64,000 nt of DNA from Sporomusa sp. KB1 (GCF_007830295.1 NZ_VLKC01000002.1:4385157-4449156), one strand, 5' to 3'. Shown: positions 16,744 through 26,597, counted from the first letter of the stretch. Numbers and translations are program-made. The notes: generated from the letters alone by a model not told the origin.

Positions 16744-17325
16744 ATGGAGCCTAATAAAAATGCCAAACAGGAATTGCGTAAAAATATTTTAGCTGTTAGA
16801 CGGGGAATGAGTCCGGAGGAAGTGGCTGCCGGCAGCGCCAGGCTTGCCGAACATTTATGTTCTTGGCCCATATATCAAGCCGCTAAAACGATTATGCTTT
16901 ATCTGGCAATGCCTGATGAACCTCATTTGGACAAGGTTATTTCCCATGCACTAAGTGCCGGTAAAACCATCTGTGTGCCGCATATGCGGGAAACACGGGG
17001 ATTAATGGATGCTGCTATTATTGCTAATCTTGACGATCTGGTGGTAGGGAAGTTCAAGCTCTTAACGCCCAATCCAGCAACCTTAAAACTCTTGGACCCC
17101 AGCGAACTGGATCTCATTATCGTTCCCGGAGTAGCTTTCGACAAAGACGGACGGCGCTTAGGGATGGGTGCTGGTTATTATGACCGGTTTTTACTGCAAG
17201 CAAATAAGGCTGAACTTATCGGCGCGGCTTGGGCTGCACAAATACTTGAAAAAATACCGACTGACGACCATGACCGGCCGGTAAATTATTTAATTACTGA
17301 AGATGGCATATTTACACGCAGGTAA
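16744..17325 (+). CDS. 5-formyltetrahydrofolate cyclo-ligase
   Basis: The enzyme converts 5-formyl-THF to 5,10-methenyl-THF with ATP, returning a storage folate to one-carbon metabolism. The 193 residues show the N-terminal KQELRKNILAVRRGM, the central MLYLAMPDEPHLD, and the C-terminal signature RRLGMGAGYYDRFL. Some members lie next to a 6S RNA gene, but here the 6S RNA is about 17 kb away. The RBS GGGAGGG precedes the ATG. Confidence 0.93.
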   Translation: MEPNKNAKQELRKNILAVRRGMSPEEVAAGSARLAEHLCSWPIYQAAKTIMLYLAMPDEPHLDKVISHALSAGKTICVPHMRETRGLMDAAIIANLDDLVVGKFKLLTPNPATLKLLDPSELDLIIVPGVAFDKDGRRLGMGAGYYDRFLLQANKAELIGAAWAAQILEKIPTDDHDRPVNYLITEDGIFTRR

Positions 17326-17399
17326 GGGAAAATGTAAGTAGTTACATTTGCCTTTACGCTGTCACTTAGAAATAGTGCTACGAATTTGACAGTAAAGGC
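17322..17399 (+). promoter_or_regulatory. Two mutually exclusive hairpins before the HD-domain gene
   Basis: Hairpin 1 pairs 17322-17337 with 17342-17357 (16 bp with 2 mismatches, loop GTAG). Hairpin 2 reuses the end of that 3' arm: GCCTTTAC (17350-17357) and TGTC (17360-17363) pair with GACAGTAAAGGC (17388-17399). The segment 17350-17357 can be in only one hairpin at a time, an arrangement typical of attenuators. No long T tract is present, so its role is uncertain. Confidence 0.4.
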
Positions 17400-17427
17400 T
17401 AACTTTTGATAACTGGAGGTTTAGTCA

Positions 17428-18111
17428 ATGTCAGTAGCTTCTATTGAGCAGCCGCTCACCCTGGCGCAGGTAAAGGCAGATCACGAAATAACTGTTTACC
17501 TTACCCGTAGTACCAAATATCTTAGTCGCCTTGGTTTTACCGAACATGGTCTCAGACATGCTGGAATTGTTTCGGCCTTAGCCTATAAGGTTTTACAGGA
17601 ACTATCTTACCCAACACGGGATTGTGAGCTTGCGGCGATAGCCGGCTATCTGCATGATATCGCCAATATGATTAATAGGTACACGCACGGTGTTTCAGGT
17701 GCAATAATGGTATTTTCCATCCTGACCCGGATGGGGATGCCCCCGGAAGAAGTGGCGCTGGTGATATCTGCTATTGGTAACCATGAGGAAGAACGAGGTA
17801 ATGCAGTTAATCATGTAGCAGCAGCACTCATCCTGGCAGATAAATCGGATGTACACCGCTCACGGGTTACTAATCGCGACTTTGCCAAATTTGAAATCCA
17901 TGACAGGGTGAATTATGCTGCCGAGAGCAGCAAGCTCTTGGTTGACAAGGCGTCTCGTAAGATAACGCTTGCTGTTCGTATTGATACGACAATTTGTCCT
18001 GTCATGGAGTACTTTGAAATATTTTTACTGCGTATGGTCATGTGCCGGCGGGCAGCCGAATTTTTAGATTGCCAATTTAAGTTAGTAATTAATGATTATG
18101 ACTTGCTGTAG
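17428..18111 (+). CDS. HD-domain phosphohydrolase-like protein
   Basis: A 227-residue protein of the HD superfamily. The metal-binding pattern is visible as RHAG near 43, the LHDI dyad near 73, NHEEE near 113 and ADKSD near 135. HD enzymes hydrolyse phosphate esters of nucleotides, including cyclic dinucleotides; the substrate here is unknown. An HD protein of this type immediately upstream of secD is common in clostridia. The spacer before it contains alternative hairpins. It is probably cytoplasmic. Confidence 0.8.
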   Translation: MSVASIEQPLTLAQVKADHEITVYLTRSTKYLSRLGFTEHGLRHAGIVSALAYKVLQELSYPTRDCELAAIAGYLHDIANMINRYTHGVSGAIMVFSILTRMGMPPEEVALVISAIGNHEEERGNAVNHVAAALILADKSDVHRSRVTNRDFAKFEIHDRVNYAAESSKLLVDKASRKITLAVRIDTTICPVMEYFEIFLLRMVMCRRAAEFLDCQFKLVINDYDLL

Positions 18112-18163
18112 TTAGAGTCATAGTCTGTAAAAATTGTAGTATGCAAGATTGGGGGATAAATTC

Positions 18164-19369
18164 TTGAGGTGGGAAAATTTCACCAAATTTTTGGTGGTTA
18201 TAGTTGCAATTCTCGCTGTTGCCGGCTTTTACATGAAGCCTCTGGCTTTATCAATTAAACAAGGCCTTGATTTACAGGGAGGAACACATGTTGTTTTAGA
18301 AGCTTCTGATACCGCTGATTCTAAAGTTGATGATGATGCCATGAAGCGGGTAGTTAGTATCCTTGAACGTCGTATTAATGAACTTGGACTTACCGAACCA
18401 ATTGTTCAACGTCAGGGAGATCGCCGGGTTATTGTTGAGCTTCCTGGTGTAAAAGATCCGGAAAAAGCCATTGAAATGCTTGGTAGAACAGCATTAATGG
18501 AATTTCAGGATGAGAGTGGTAATGTGGTGCTAACCGGTAATGATTTGAAAGACGCCAGAGCGCAAAGCGATCAAGGCGGTCAAAAATTAGTAGCCATCGA
18601 ATTTACCTCTGAAGGTACCAAAAAGTTTGCTGATTTGACTGCCAGAAGTGTTGGCAAACATATTGCCATACTTTTAGACAAACAAATGTTAACAAATCCG
18701 GTAGTCAATGAACCTATTCCTGGCGGTAAAGCGGTCATTTCCGGTAACCGTTCCATGGAAGAAGCTGAGCGACTGGCAATTCTCCTTAGATCAGGTGCCT
18801 TGCCGGTCAAACTTGATGTCTTGGAAACGAGAACTGTTGGTCCGTCCTTAGGCGAAGATTCTAAAGCAAAGAGTATGCATGCATTTCTCATAGGCATTAC
18901 TTGCGTTGTTACCTTTATGCTGCTTTTCTATCGGCTTTCGGGCTTTGTGGCCAATGTCTCGTTAATTTTGTATGTAATGTTGCTGTTATTTGGTTTAAAA
19001 ATGCTTAATGCGACGTTAACCTTGCCAGGTATTGCCGGGATAATCCTATCTATTGGTATGGCCGTTGATGCCAACGTGCTTATCTTCGAACGGTTTAAAG
19101 AAGAAGTCCGCAGCGGAAAGACGCTGCGAACTGCTATGGACGCCGGATTTAGCCGTGCATTTGCCACCATCGTAGATACAAATGCGACTCATGTCATTGC
19201 AGCTGCAGTACTGTTTTTTCTAGGTACAGGACCTATTAAAGGCTTTGCAGTCACTTTGGGGTTAGGGATAATTTTAAGTTTGTTTACCGCCGTTACAGCT
19301 ACCAGATTTATATTAAAAACGCTCATTCATGCCAATATAATTAAAAATAGCAAGTTTTTTGGGGTTTAG
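18164..19369 (+). CDS. secD: Protein translocase subunit SecD
   Basis: SecD with SecF uses the proton motive force to pull secreted proteins across the membrane. The 401-residue product has an N-terminal membrane helix and the IKQGLDLQGGTHVVLEA motif. The P1 domain (about 60-230) is followed by five more helices with AGIILSIGMAVDANVLIFERFKEE split around residue 305. The TTG at 18164 (LRWENF...) is preferred over TTG 18149 because the GGGGG box lies between them. It overlaps secF's annotated reading frame region by little or nothing. Confidence 0.95.
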   Translation: MRWENFTKFLVVIVAILAVAGFYMKPLALSIKQGLDLQGGTHVVLEASDTADSKVDDDAMKRVVSILERRINELGLTEPIVQRQGDRRVIVELPGVKDPEKAIEMLGRTALMEFQDESGNVVLTGNDLKDARAQSDQGGQKLVAIEFTSEGTKKFADLTARSVGKHIAILLDKQMLTNPVVNEPIPGGKAVISGNRSMEEAERLAILLRSGALPVKLDVLETRTVGPSLGEDSKAKSMHAFLIGITCVVTFMLLFYRLSGFVANVSLILYVMLLLFGLKMLNATLTLPGIAGIILSIGMAVDANVLIFERFKEEVRSGKTLRTAMDAGFSRAFATIVDTNATHVIAAAVLFFLGTGPIKGFAVTLGLGIILSLFTAVTATRFILKTLIHANIIKNSKFFGV

Positions 19370-19382
19370 GGGGGAAAAGGAC

Positions 19383-20291
19383 ATGAAATTCGATGTTGTC
19401 GGTAAACGTAAATGGTGGTTTATACTCTCGGCGCTCATCTTAATCCCCGGCCTGATCTCTATGATGACTCAAGGTTTTAATCTAGGCATTGATTTTACCG
19501 GGGGCACTTTGCTTGACCTTAAATTTGCTCGCCCGGTCACAGTTGCGGAGGTTCGCGACGTACTCAAGGATTATCAATTAGAAGGCAGTACCATTCAGTT
19601 GGCTTTGACCGGTCAGGAAGATAGGTCACCTAACGTATTCATACGTACCCACGTGCTCAATGAAGATGAACGACGGGCGGTACTTACAGGTTTTGAGACC
19701 AAGCTGGGTGCGTTTGAATTGCTCAGGGTTGAAAAGGTTGGAGCCATTATTGGTTCAGAGCTTACCCAACAGGCGTTTTTTGCGCTCTTAATCTCTTGGG
19801 CGCTCATAGTTGCCTATCTAACCTATCGCTTTGAGTTTAAATTTGCTGTTTCTGGGATTGCAGCACTACTTCACGATGTTTTGATTGTGATGGGTTTGTT
19901 TTCAATTCTGCAAAAGGAGATTGACGCTTCCTTTGTTGCTGCTATTTTGACAATTGTCGGTTACTCGATTAACGATTCAATTGTTATTTTTGACCGTATT
20001 CGTGAAAACCTGAAAACGTATAAAAAAGCAGATGGTCTTGAAGCACTTGTCAATCGCAGCATCTGGCAAACCATGACCCGCTCGATTTATACCGTGTCTA
20101 CGGTGCTGTTTGCAACAGGATCGATCTATCTGTTTGGCGGAGAGACTACGAAGAACTTCTCGCTGGCGCTTTTGATTGGTTTTACCAGCGGTGCCTACTC
20201 TGCGATATTTAATTCCAGTCAGATCTGGGTTTCCTGGAAGCTATATGCAGACCGGCGACGTCTTGAGATCAAAACAAACGGTGCTAAGTAA
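19383..20291 (+). CDS. secF: Protein translocase subunit SecF
   Basis: This is the second half of the SecDF complex. The 302 residues show the N-terminal helix, FNLGIDFTGGTLLDL, a periplasmic-type P4 domain, and a helix bundle with TIVGYSINDSIVIFDRIREN. The ATG follows GGGGAAAAGG by 3 nt. Separate secD and secF genes, rather than one fused gene, are seen here. A strong terminator ends the unit. Confidence 0.96.
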   Translation: MKFDVVGKRKWWFILSALILIPGLISMMTQGFNLGIDFTGGTLLDLKFARPVTVAEVRDVLKDYQLEGSTIQLALTGQEDRSPNVFIRTHVLNEDERRAVLTGFETKLGAFELLRVEKVGAIIGSELTQQAFFALLISWALIVAYLTYRFEFKFAVSGIAALLHDVLIVMGLFSILQKEIDASFVAAILTIVGYSINDSIVIFDRIRENLKTYKKADGLEALVNRSIWQTMTRSIYTVSTVLFATGSIYLFGGETTKNFSLALLIGFTSGAYSAIFNSSQIWVSWKLYADRRRLEIKTNGAK

Positions 20292-20309
20292 TAGCGAACG
20301 ATTACATCG

Positions 20310-20346
20310 AGCCTATGGCAGTGATTTCACTGCCATAGGCTTTTTT
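20310..20346 (+). terminator. Rho-independent terminator after secF
   Basis: A 13-bp perfect stem (20311-20323 with 20328-20340) around ATTT is followed by TTTTTT. Confidence 0.92.
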
Positions 20347-20398
20347 GCACCATTGCAGCCTTGCAGCATATCATATAAGCAGGCAGGGGGCGATATAT

Positions 20399-21427
20399 AT
20401 GGGAGTTATCCTACCGGCATTATCGTTGGCACTTGTTCATATCGCTGGCGATAACGTAGCTGTTGTTCCAGCCATGGCTTCGCTAATCGGCCAAGGTATT
20501 TATTCTACCGTATTTTTTGCTTATATGATATTCGGCTCGATAGTAGCCGGCACGTCAGCCTGGATAGGCGCAAAAAGCGGACACGAATTAACAGCAGTGG
20601 TCAGGCGGCTATTAGGGTTACGCGGCAAAATACTGCTGGCGCTGGCCTTATTGGCTGTATCACTGCCAGCAAGTGCATTAACCGGCGGCTATTTTGCCGG
20701 ACAATTGCTAGAGCACCTAACAGGTCTCCCCTATATATTGACTGTTCCTTTCTGCATAATGGCATGTTGTTTGCTGGCTGCCGATTATGGCCGGGAACTG
20801 CTGATAATTTCTAACTATGTAGCACTCTTACTCATCCCGGCAATAGGTGTAATGGTGTTTATGCTGCCTGATACTTTCACAACAATATCCTTTACTAACT
20901 TGCTGTCACTTGACTATAGCAACTGGCCACTGGTACTAGCTCTTATTGGCTATAATGCCGGTGGCATGCGTTCGATACTGGTGGTAGAAGCGGGAACTTA
21001 TTTTGCCCACAAAAATTATGCAGGCATTTATTTAGCCGTATTAGCAAAATTTTTTGAGGGGCTTTTTACTTTGCTGCTGGCACATATAGCCTTACTGGGC
21101 GAAGGGTATGGAGTTATGTCTTTGTCGATTGTTGCCAATCAGGTTTTTGGATCATGGCTGGCAGCTGGGTTTAATAGTATATTGGTATGTATATTACTCA
21201 ACACAATGGTTCCAGCCATGCTGGTCAATGCTAAACAACTCAGTATCATCACAAGACTGCATTTTAGCTCAGCGCTAGCCTTAGCAGGCCTATTAGTATG
21301 GTGCGGCAGCTTTATCAGCTTAGAATTAATTCTCATGATTATGAGTGCAACAGGTTTACTGATGATTGGTTTCATTGGCTGGATAGCTTACTTTTTACAT
21401 AAACAAGGAGATAACAAGTTACAATAA
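20399..21427 (+). CDS. Multi-pass membrane protein, LeuT-fold transporter-like (YkvI-like)
   Basis: The 342-residue protein is almost entirely hydrophobic, with about 10 predicted membrane helices. Small-residue motifs such as IGQGIYSTVFFAYMIFGSI near the start and LIGYNAGGMRSILVVEAG near residue 190 recall APC/LeuT-fold amino-acid or cation symporters, especially the YkvI group. The substrate is unknown. The ATG at 20399 is chosen because GCAGGGGGCG precedes it. It stands right after the secF terminator and upstream of a DUF456 protein, and may form a two-gene unit with it. Confidence 0.6.
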   Translation: MGVILPALSLALVHIAGDNVAVVPAMASLIGQGIYSTVFFAYMIFGSIVAGTSAWIGAKSGHELTAVVRRLLGLRGKILLALALLAVSLPASALTGGYFAGQLLEHLTGLPYILTVPFCIMACCLLAADYGRELLIISNYVALLLIPAIGVMVFMLPDTFTTISFTNLLSLDYSNWPLVLALIGYNAGGMRSILVVEAGTYFAHKNYAGIYLAVLAKFFEGLFTLLLAHIALLGEGYGVMSLSIVANQVFGSWLAAGFNSILVCILLNTMVPAMLVNAKQLSIITRLHFSSALALAGLLVWCGSFISLELILMIMSATGLLMIGFIGWIAYFLHKQGDNKLQ

Positions 21428-21470
21428 CAGTAACAGCAGTACTATTCGGGCGAAACGGGGTAATTGCCTT

Positions 21471-21938
21471 TTGTGGGTCGAATTTTTAGTAACATTCATT
21501 ATGATAGCAGGTCTTTTTTGTACAATGTCAGTAAAGCTCTCGGGGACGCTGATCATCCTGCTGGGGGCTGTTATTTATGGTTTATCAACTGATTTCGTGA
21601 CTTTTACTCCAGAAACAATTAAGTTATTAATGCTGCTTTCCCTACTAAGCGAGCTAGGCGGAAGAATATTACGAATCTATTTGACAAAGAACTTACCGGT
21701 TTCACGCGATTTTAGCATCAATAGTACAGTGTGTCATTTTGGCGGTATACTGGCAAGCGATGCCCTGTTCGGATCTGTTCTCGGGTTTTTACTATGGGAA
21801 TTAGTTGCCGGTAAAACACTTATGCCACATAGTGATACATTGTCCCAAGTACTGCTCCGGCTGATCGGCGTGGCTGCTATTAGGTTTGTTTGTGGAATTA
21901 CTATGATCGTCGTCATACATCTGTACCTATTTCGATAA
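21471..21938 (+). CDS. DUF456 family membrane protein
   Basis: A 155-residue protein with about four membrane helices. The pattern of an N-terminal hydrophobic pair (GLFCTMSVKLSGTLIILLGA), a charged stretch with LSELGGRIL, and glycine-rich C-terminal helices matches DUF456. No function is established. The best start is TTG at 21471, with only a weak RBS, so the start is uncertain. A gene-free stretch with a terminator follows. Confidence 0.6.
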   Translation: MWVEFLVTFIMIAGLFCTMSVKLSGTLIILLGAVIYGLSTDFVTFTPETIKLLMLLSLLSELGGRILRIYLTKNLPVSRDFSINSTVCHFGGILASDALFGSVLGFLLWELVAGKTLMPHSDTLSQVLLRLIGVAAIRFVCGITMIVVIHLYLFR

Positions 21939-22029
21939 TGGATAATTAAAATTTGACCGGTATTACGCCTGGTTATACGTTCCTACAGAAAGCATAGAAC
22001 TTTCTTAAAGCAGAATTAAGTGCAGCATT

Positions 22030-22076
22030 GGCTTCCGCTGTCGCCAAAGGCTCAGCGCAAGCCGTGTTTTTTTTTA
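22030..22076 (+). terminator. Probable terminator after the DUF456 gene
   Basis: GGCTT and GCTG (22030-22040) pair with CAGC and AAGCC (22053-22063) and are followed by a run of nine T. The remaining spacer 21939-22281 holds the recJ promoter and no gene. Confidence 0.6.
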
Positions 22077-22212
22077 CAACCCGCGAATATTAAAGGAATA
22101 TTGAACTTTTTGCGAGAATAGTAATCCAATATATATTTTTTATGGGTGTGATCATAATGATGCAGGGAACCCAAACAGAAACTTAGAAAAACTAAGAAAA
22201 ATTCAGCTAAAG

Positions 22213-22241
22213 TTGCAAAATTTTACACTGTATACTACAAT
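22213..22241 (+). promoter_or_regulatory. Probable sigma-A promoter of recJ
   Basis: The -35 box TTGCAA (22213-22218) and -10 box TACAAT (22236-22241) are 17 bp apart. Transcription would begin near 22248, which rules out the in-frame codon at 22213 as the start of recJ. Confidence 0.6.
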
Positions 22242-22281
22242 TGTTTCTAGTACATTGTTATGGAGGTCTATAAACGTTATT

Positions 22282-24333
22282 ATGGCTAAGCTAAAAAAAA
22301 AGTGGAAATTGTTTCCCGCTAAGCATCAATTGGCAAACGAGCTCAGCCAGAAACTTAACATATCTGAGTATATTGCGCAGGCGCTGATAAACCGTGGCAT
22401 TACTAATGAACAGGCAGCCGATGAATTCTTATACGCTGGTGCTGAACATTTTGCCGATCCGTATGCATTAAAAGGTATGAGCACTGCTGTTAAGAGAATT
22501 ATTCAAGCTGTTGAAATACAAGAAAAGATTACCATCTATGGTGATTATGATGTAGATGGAATTACCGCTTGTGCTATTCTTTATAAGACGTTAACCAGAC
22601 TTGGTGCTAATGTGGAGTTTTATATCCCTGACAGGCAAAGTGAGGGGTATGGGCTTAATCCAGCGGCGTTACATAACCTAATAAATACTGGGACAAAAGT
22701 AATCATTACCGTTGACTGTGGCATTAGTGCCAGTAAGGAGATTGCGGCTATCGGCGATCAGCTTGCTGTTATTATAACCGATCACCATCAACCGCCAGCT
22801 GACCTCCCTGTTGCTTTGGCCATAATTAATCCCAAACAACCGGGATGTTTATATCCGGAAAAAAATTTGGCTGGTGTTGGTGTAGCCTTCAAGTTATGTC
22901 AGGGATTATGGCAACATGTTTACGGAATTGAAACCAAATTTTTTGATTATCTTGATATTGTAGCTATCGGTACAGTTGCTGATATTGTACCGCTTACCGG
23001 AGAAAACCGTGTTCTGGTGAAACTAGGTCTAAAACAGCTGCAAACTACTGATAATTTAGGGATAAAAGCTTTGCTTGAGGTATGCGGCTTACGCGGCAAG
23101 GTTATTGATAGCGGCAGTATCGGTTTTGTCATTGCGCCGCGTCTTAACGCTGTAGGACGTGTTAGTCAGGCTGCTGCCGGAGTGGAACTGCTAATTACTA
23201 ATGATGCTAATTATGCCCACGAACTGGCAAATTTGCTTGATGGGGAAAATTTAGCCCGCCAAAATATAGAAAAGAGCATTTTGGCAAAAGCGGAAGAACA
23301 GCTTGAAACGGTAGATGTAGATGCAGCCAAGGTGCTGGTACTAGCTGGTGAAGAATGGCATTCTGGCGTAATTGGCATCGTAGCTTCCCGGTTAGTTGAC
23401 AAATATTATAAACCGGTAATTATGATTAGTATCCATGAGGGAGTAGGCAAGGGCTCTTGTCGCAGTATATCCGCGTTTGACATGTATACAGCATTAACTG
23501 CTTGTTCTGATCTATTAACTCAGTTTGGGGGGCATCGCCAGGCAGCAGGATTGTCCATACCGCTACCAAACATACCCTTGTTGCGGGAACGGCTAAATTC
23601 TTTGGCAGCCGAAACACTATCCACAGCCGATTATGTACCTGTTCTTACCATTGATTCTATATTGCCCCTGGAAGAGATCAGTGCTCCGTTTCTTGAACAA
23701 TTGGCTAGTCTTGAACCTTATGGATTTGGTAATCCCAGCCCGGTATTTGCTTGTCATAACATTGAGATGAGAGAAAAACGTCTCATAGGACAGCAAAGCC
23801 GCCATTTGAAACTCAAATTGAAAAATGCTGCAGTTAAGGATGTGGTTGCCTGGAATATGGCCGAACTGTCACCAATCCTTACCTGTGATAAAGCCATAGA
23901 TTTGGTATTTGTCCCCAAGTACAATGAGTGGCAGGGACAAAAAAACTTACAATTGATTGCTCATGATGTACGCCAGTCGCCAGATAGCCGGACACAAGCC
24001 GAGCTAAATAGAATTGCCCCTGACCGTACCTGTATTGCGCAGGTATATTTAACTTTAAAAGAATATAATAAATTAGGACAATATAATTTTTCTTTGCAAA
24101 CTATCGTAAATAAGATTTCGAGCAACTATAATGTGGTTTTATCAGAGCATGTTCTTACTATGGCGCTAACTATTTTAGCGGAATTACATTTGCTGACAAA
24201 AGAACCACAAGAGCAAGACACTTTTACTATTCAACTTACTCCATCACCACTTAAAAAGCTTGACCTAACAAACTCTCCTGCTTTTCAGGAAAGTATAAAA
24301 ATGCGTGAAGAGTACTTGAGTCAGTATAGTTAA
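22282..24333 (+). CDS. recJ: Single-stranded-DNA-specific exonuclease RecJ
   Basis: RecJ degrades single-stranded DNA 5' to 3' in recombination and mismatch repair. DHH-family motifs are visible: YGDYDVDGITA, VDCGIS, ITDHH and DIVAIGTVADIVPL in the N-terminal half. HSGVIGIVASRLVD and FGGHRQAAGLSI lie in the DHHA1 part. The 683 residues from the ATG at 22282 include an extra C-terminal segment of about 120 residues, a common extension in Firmicutes. GGAGG lies 15 nt before the ATG, which is long. Confidence 0.95.
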   Translation: MAKLKKKWKLFPAKHQLANELSQKLNISEYIAQALINRGITNEQAADEFLYAGAEHFADPYALKGMSTAVKRIIQAVEIQEKITIYGDYDVDGITACAILYKTLTRLGANVEFYIPDRQSEGYGLNPAALHNLINTGTKVIITVDCGISASKEIAAIGDQLAVIITDHHQPPADLPVALAIINPKQPGCLYPEKNLAGVGVAFKLCQGLWQHVYGIETKFFDYLDIVAIGTVADIVPLTGENRVLVKLGLKQLQTTDNLGIKALLEVCGLRGKVIDSGSIGFVIAPRLNAVGRVSQAAAGVELLITNDANYAHELANLLDGENLARQNIEKSILAKAEEQLETVDVDAAKVLVLAGEEWHSGVIGIVASRLVDKYYKPVIMISIHEGVGKGSCRSISAFDMYTALTACSDLLTQFGGHRQAAGLSIPLPNIPLLRERLNSLAAETLSTADYVPVLTIDSILPLEEISAPFLEQLASLEPYGFGNPSPVFACHNIEMREKRLIGQQSRHLKLKLKNAAVKDVVAWNMAELSPILTCDKAIDLVFVPKYNEWQGQKNLQLIAHDVRQSPDSRTQAELNRIAPDRTCIAQVYLTLKEYNKLGQYNFSLQTIVNKISSNYNVVLSEHVLTMALTILAELHLLTKEPQEQDTFTIQLTPSPLKKLDLTNSPAFQESIKMREEYLSQYS

Positions 24334-24368
24334 CTATTTAATAGCAGCACTAGTGTAAGAGGTGAGTC

Positions 24369-26597
24369 ATGAGCGACAACGATATCCAGGTTACAAACAG
24401 GAATAAACCAAATATAGAACATATAATAGCCAAAATTAAAACTTACCAGCCTGACGCGCCGGTACAATTGGTTACTAAAGCTTATCAACTTGCTTATAGT
24501 GCTCATGATGGTCAACGTAGAGTATCAGGAGAAGCATATATCTGTCATCCTATCGGAGTTGCTACTATACTGGCTGATTTACAAATCGATGCTGTCACAA
24601 TTAGTGCCAGTTTGCTTCATGACGTAGTAGAGGATACGACAGTTACCTTAGAACAATTGGAAAAAGATTTTGGTAGCGAAATTGCTATGCTTGTCGATGG
24701 AGTCACTAAATTAAATCGAATTGAGTACAAATCTAAAGAAGAGCAACAGTTAGAGAACTATCGTAAGATGTTCCTGGCTATGGCTAAAGATATTCGAGTT
24801 GTATTAATAAAGCTTGCGGATAGACTGCATAACATGCGAACTCTAAAATATATGGCTCCACATAAACAAGCGGAAATATCCCGTGAAACATTGGAAATAT
24901 TTGCGCCACTGGCGCACCGCTTAGGTATTTCCAATGTAAAGTGGGAATTAGAGGATCTGTCTTTCCGATTCTTAGAACCAGAAAAATACTATCGGCTTGT
25001 GGAACAGGTAAAACAAAAACGTAAAGAACGTGAGCAGATTATTACAGACGCCATCGCGCTGATGGAGGAACGTCTTGCTTCTGTTGGCATAACCGCTGAA
25101 ATCCAGGGGCGGCCCAAACACTTTTACAGTATCTATAAAAAGATGAAAAAAAACCACAAGCAGGATGTCAGTGAAATATATGATTTGTCAGCCATCCGCA
25201 TTATTGTCGATTCATTAAAAGACTGTTACGGAGCGTTAGGTACTGTTCACACCTTATGGAAGCCTTTACCCGGCAGGTTTAAGGATTATATTGCTATGCC
25301 AAAATCTAATGGCTATCAATCACTGCATACTACGGTTATTGGACAATCCGGCCAGCCACTAGAGATTCAAATTCGGACGCTCGATATGCACCGGATTTCT
25401 GAATATGGTATTGCTGCTCACTGGCGTTATAAGGAAGGCAGTAAAGCTGCCCACAAAGATACAGACCAGAAATTGGCTTGGCTTAGGCAGCTTTTAGAAT
25501 GGCATCGCGATTTGCGGGATCCACGCGAATTTATTGAGACGGTAAAAATGGATGTTTTTGCCGATGAAGTGTTTGTTTTTACACCCCGCGGTGATGTTAT
25601 TGATTTACCTGCCGGATCAATTCCGATTGATTTTGCCTATCGTATCCACACCGATGTAGGCCATCGCTGTGTCGGTGCTAAAGTTAACGGTAAACTTGTG
25701 CCATTGGAATATAAGCTTACTAATGGTGATATTGTTGAAATCATTACCGCCAAGCAAGGTAATGGACCGAGTCGTGACTGGCTGAATATAATTGGATCAT
25801 CGGAAACAAGAAATAAAATTCGCCAATGGTTTAAGAAAGAAAAACGGGAGGAGAATATAGCTAAAGGCCGGGAGATGATCGAACGCGAGAGTAAAAAGCT
25901 CGGCTATGAATGGCGTGATCTTGTAAAAGGTGATCGCCTAAATGAGATTGCCAAAAAATTAAGTATTTCAAGCGAAGATGACCTCTTTGAAGGCTTGGGG
26001 TATGGCGGAGTTACCCTACACGGAGTAATAGCCAAGCTGATTGAATTATATAAAAAGGAATTAAAAAATTCGACGACGCCTGATGTTTCGGCTATGCTGG
26101 CTGAACTTAAACCTAAACGCCTCAAGAACAAAGTCAGCCATGGCATCTTAGTTAAAGGTGAAGCAGGACTCATGGTCAGATTGGCACGTTGCTGTAATCC
26201 ATTGCCTGGTGATATTATTGTAGGTTATATTACCAGAGGCCGGGGGGTATCCGTACACCGTGCGGATTGCCTCAATATCCTGAACAATCCGGAAGAATAT
26301 GAACGTATGATTGAAGTCAACTGGGATGTTCCCGGTGATACGCTTTATCGGGTATCTATTGAGATCACCGGCATGGATCGCCATAACCTGCTCTCTGACG
26401 TTATGATGGTGGCGGCAGATGCCAAAATTAATGTCGGTTCTCTAAATGCCCGGGTGCATAAAAATAAAACTGCCACCATTAATATGGATATTGATATTGG
26501 CAACCTAAGCCAGTTGGAGCACATTATAAATAAAATGCGTCGGATTCCCGATGTTTATAATGTGCATCGCACTACTCAAGCCTTAGGAGGAGTTTAA
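24369..26597 (+). CDS. relA: Bifunctional (p)ppGpp synthetase/hydrolase, RSH family
   Basis: This enzyme makes and breaks the alarmone (p)ppGpp in the stringent response. The 742 residues carry all expected domains. The hydrolase domain has intact LLHDVVEDT and HRLG blocks, and the synthetase domain has RPKHFYSIYKKM and NGYQSLHTTV. They are followed by a TGS domain (VFTPRGDVIDLPAGS), a zinc-finger-like CCNPLPGD, and a C-terminal ACT domain. The intact HD motif indicates hydrolase activity. It overlaps dtd by one base, so the two are translationally coupled. Confidence 0.96.
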   Translation: MSDNDIQVTNRNKPNIEHIIAKIKTYQPDAPVQLVTKAYQLAYSAHDGQRRVSGEAYICHPIGVATILADLQIDAVTISASLLHDVVEDTTVTLEQLEKDFGSEIAMLVDGVTKLNRIEYKSKEEQQLENYRKMFLAMAKDIRVVLIKLADRLHNMRTLKYMAPHKQAEISRETLEIFAPLAHRLGISNVKWELEDLSFRFLEPEKYYRLVEQVKQKRKEREQIITDAIALMEERLASVGITAEIQGRPKHFYSIYKKMKKNHKQDVSEIYDLSAIRIIVDSLKDCYGALGTVHTLWKPLPGRFKDYIAMPKSNGYQSLHTTVIGQSGQPLEIQIRTLDMHRISEYGIAAHWRYKEGSKAAHKDTDQKLAWLRQLLEWHRDLRDPREFIETVKMDVFADEVFVFTPRGDVIDLPAGSIPIDFAYRIHTDVGHRCVGAKVNGKLVPLEYKLTNGDIVEIITAKQGNGPSRDWLNIIGSSETRNKIRQWFKKEKREENIAKGREMIERESKKLGYEWRDLVKGDRLNEIAKKLSISSEDDLFEGLGYGGVTLHGVIAKLIELYKKELKNSTTPDVSAMLAELKPKRLKNKVSHGILVKGEAGLMVRLARCCNPLPGDIIVGYITRGRGVSVHRADCLNILNNPEEYERMIEVNWDVPGDTLYRVSIEITGMDRHNLLSDVMMVAADAKINVGSLNARVHKNKTATINMDIDIGNLSQLEHIINKMRRIPDVYNVHRTTQALGGV

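Noticed and set aside
22011..22093. Short alanine-rich frame (AELSAALASAVAKGSAQ) before recJ
   Set aside because: No start codon or RBS; the same bases form a terminator hairpin with a T run.
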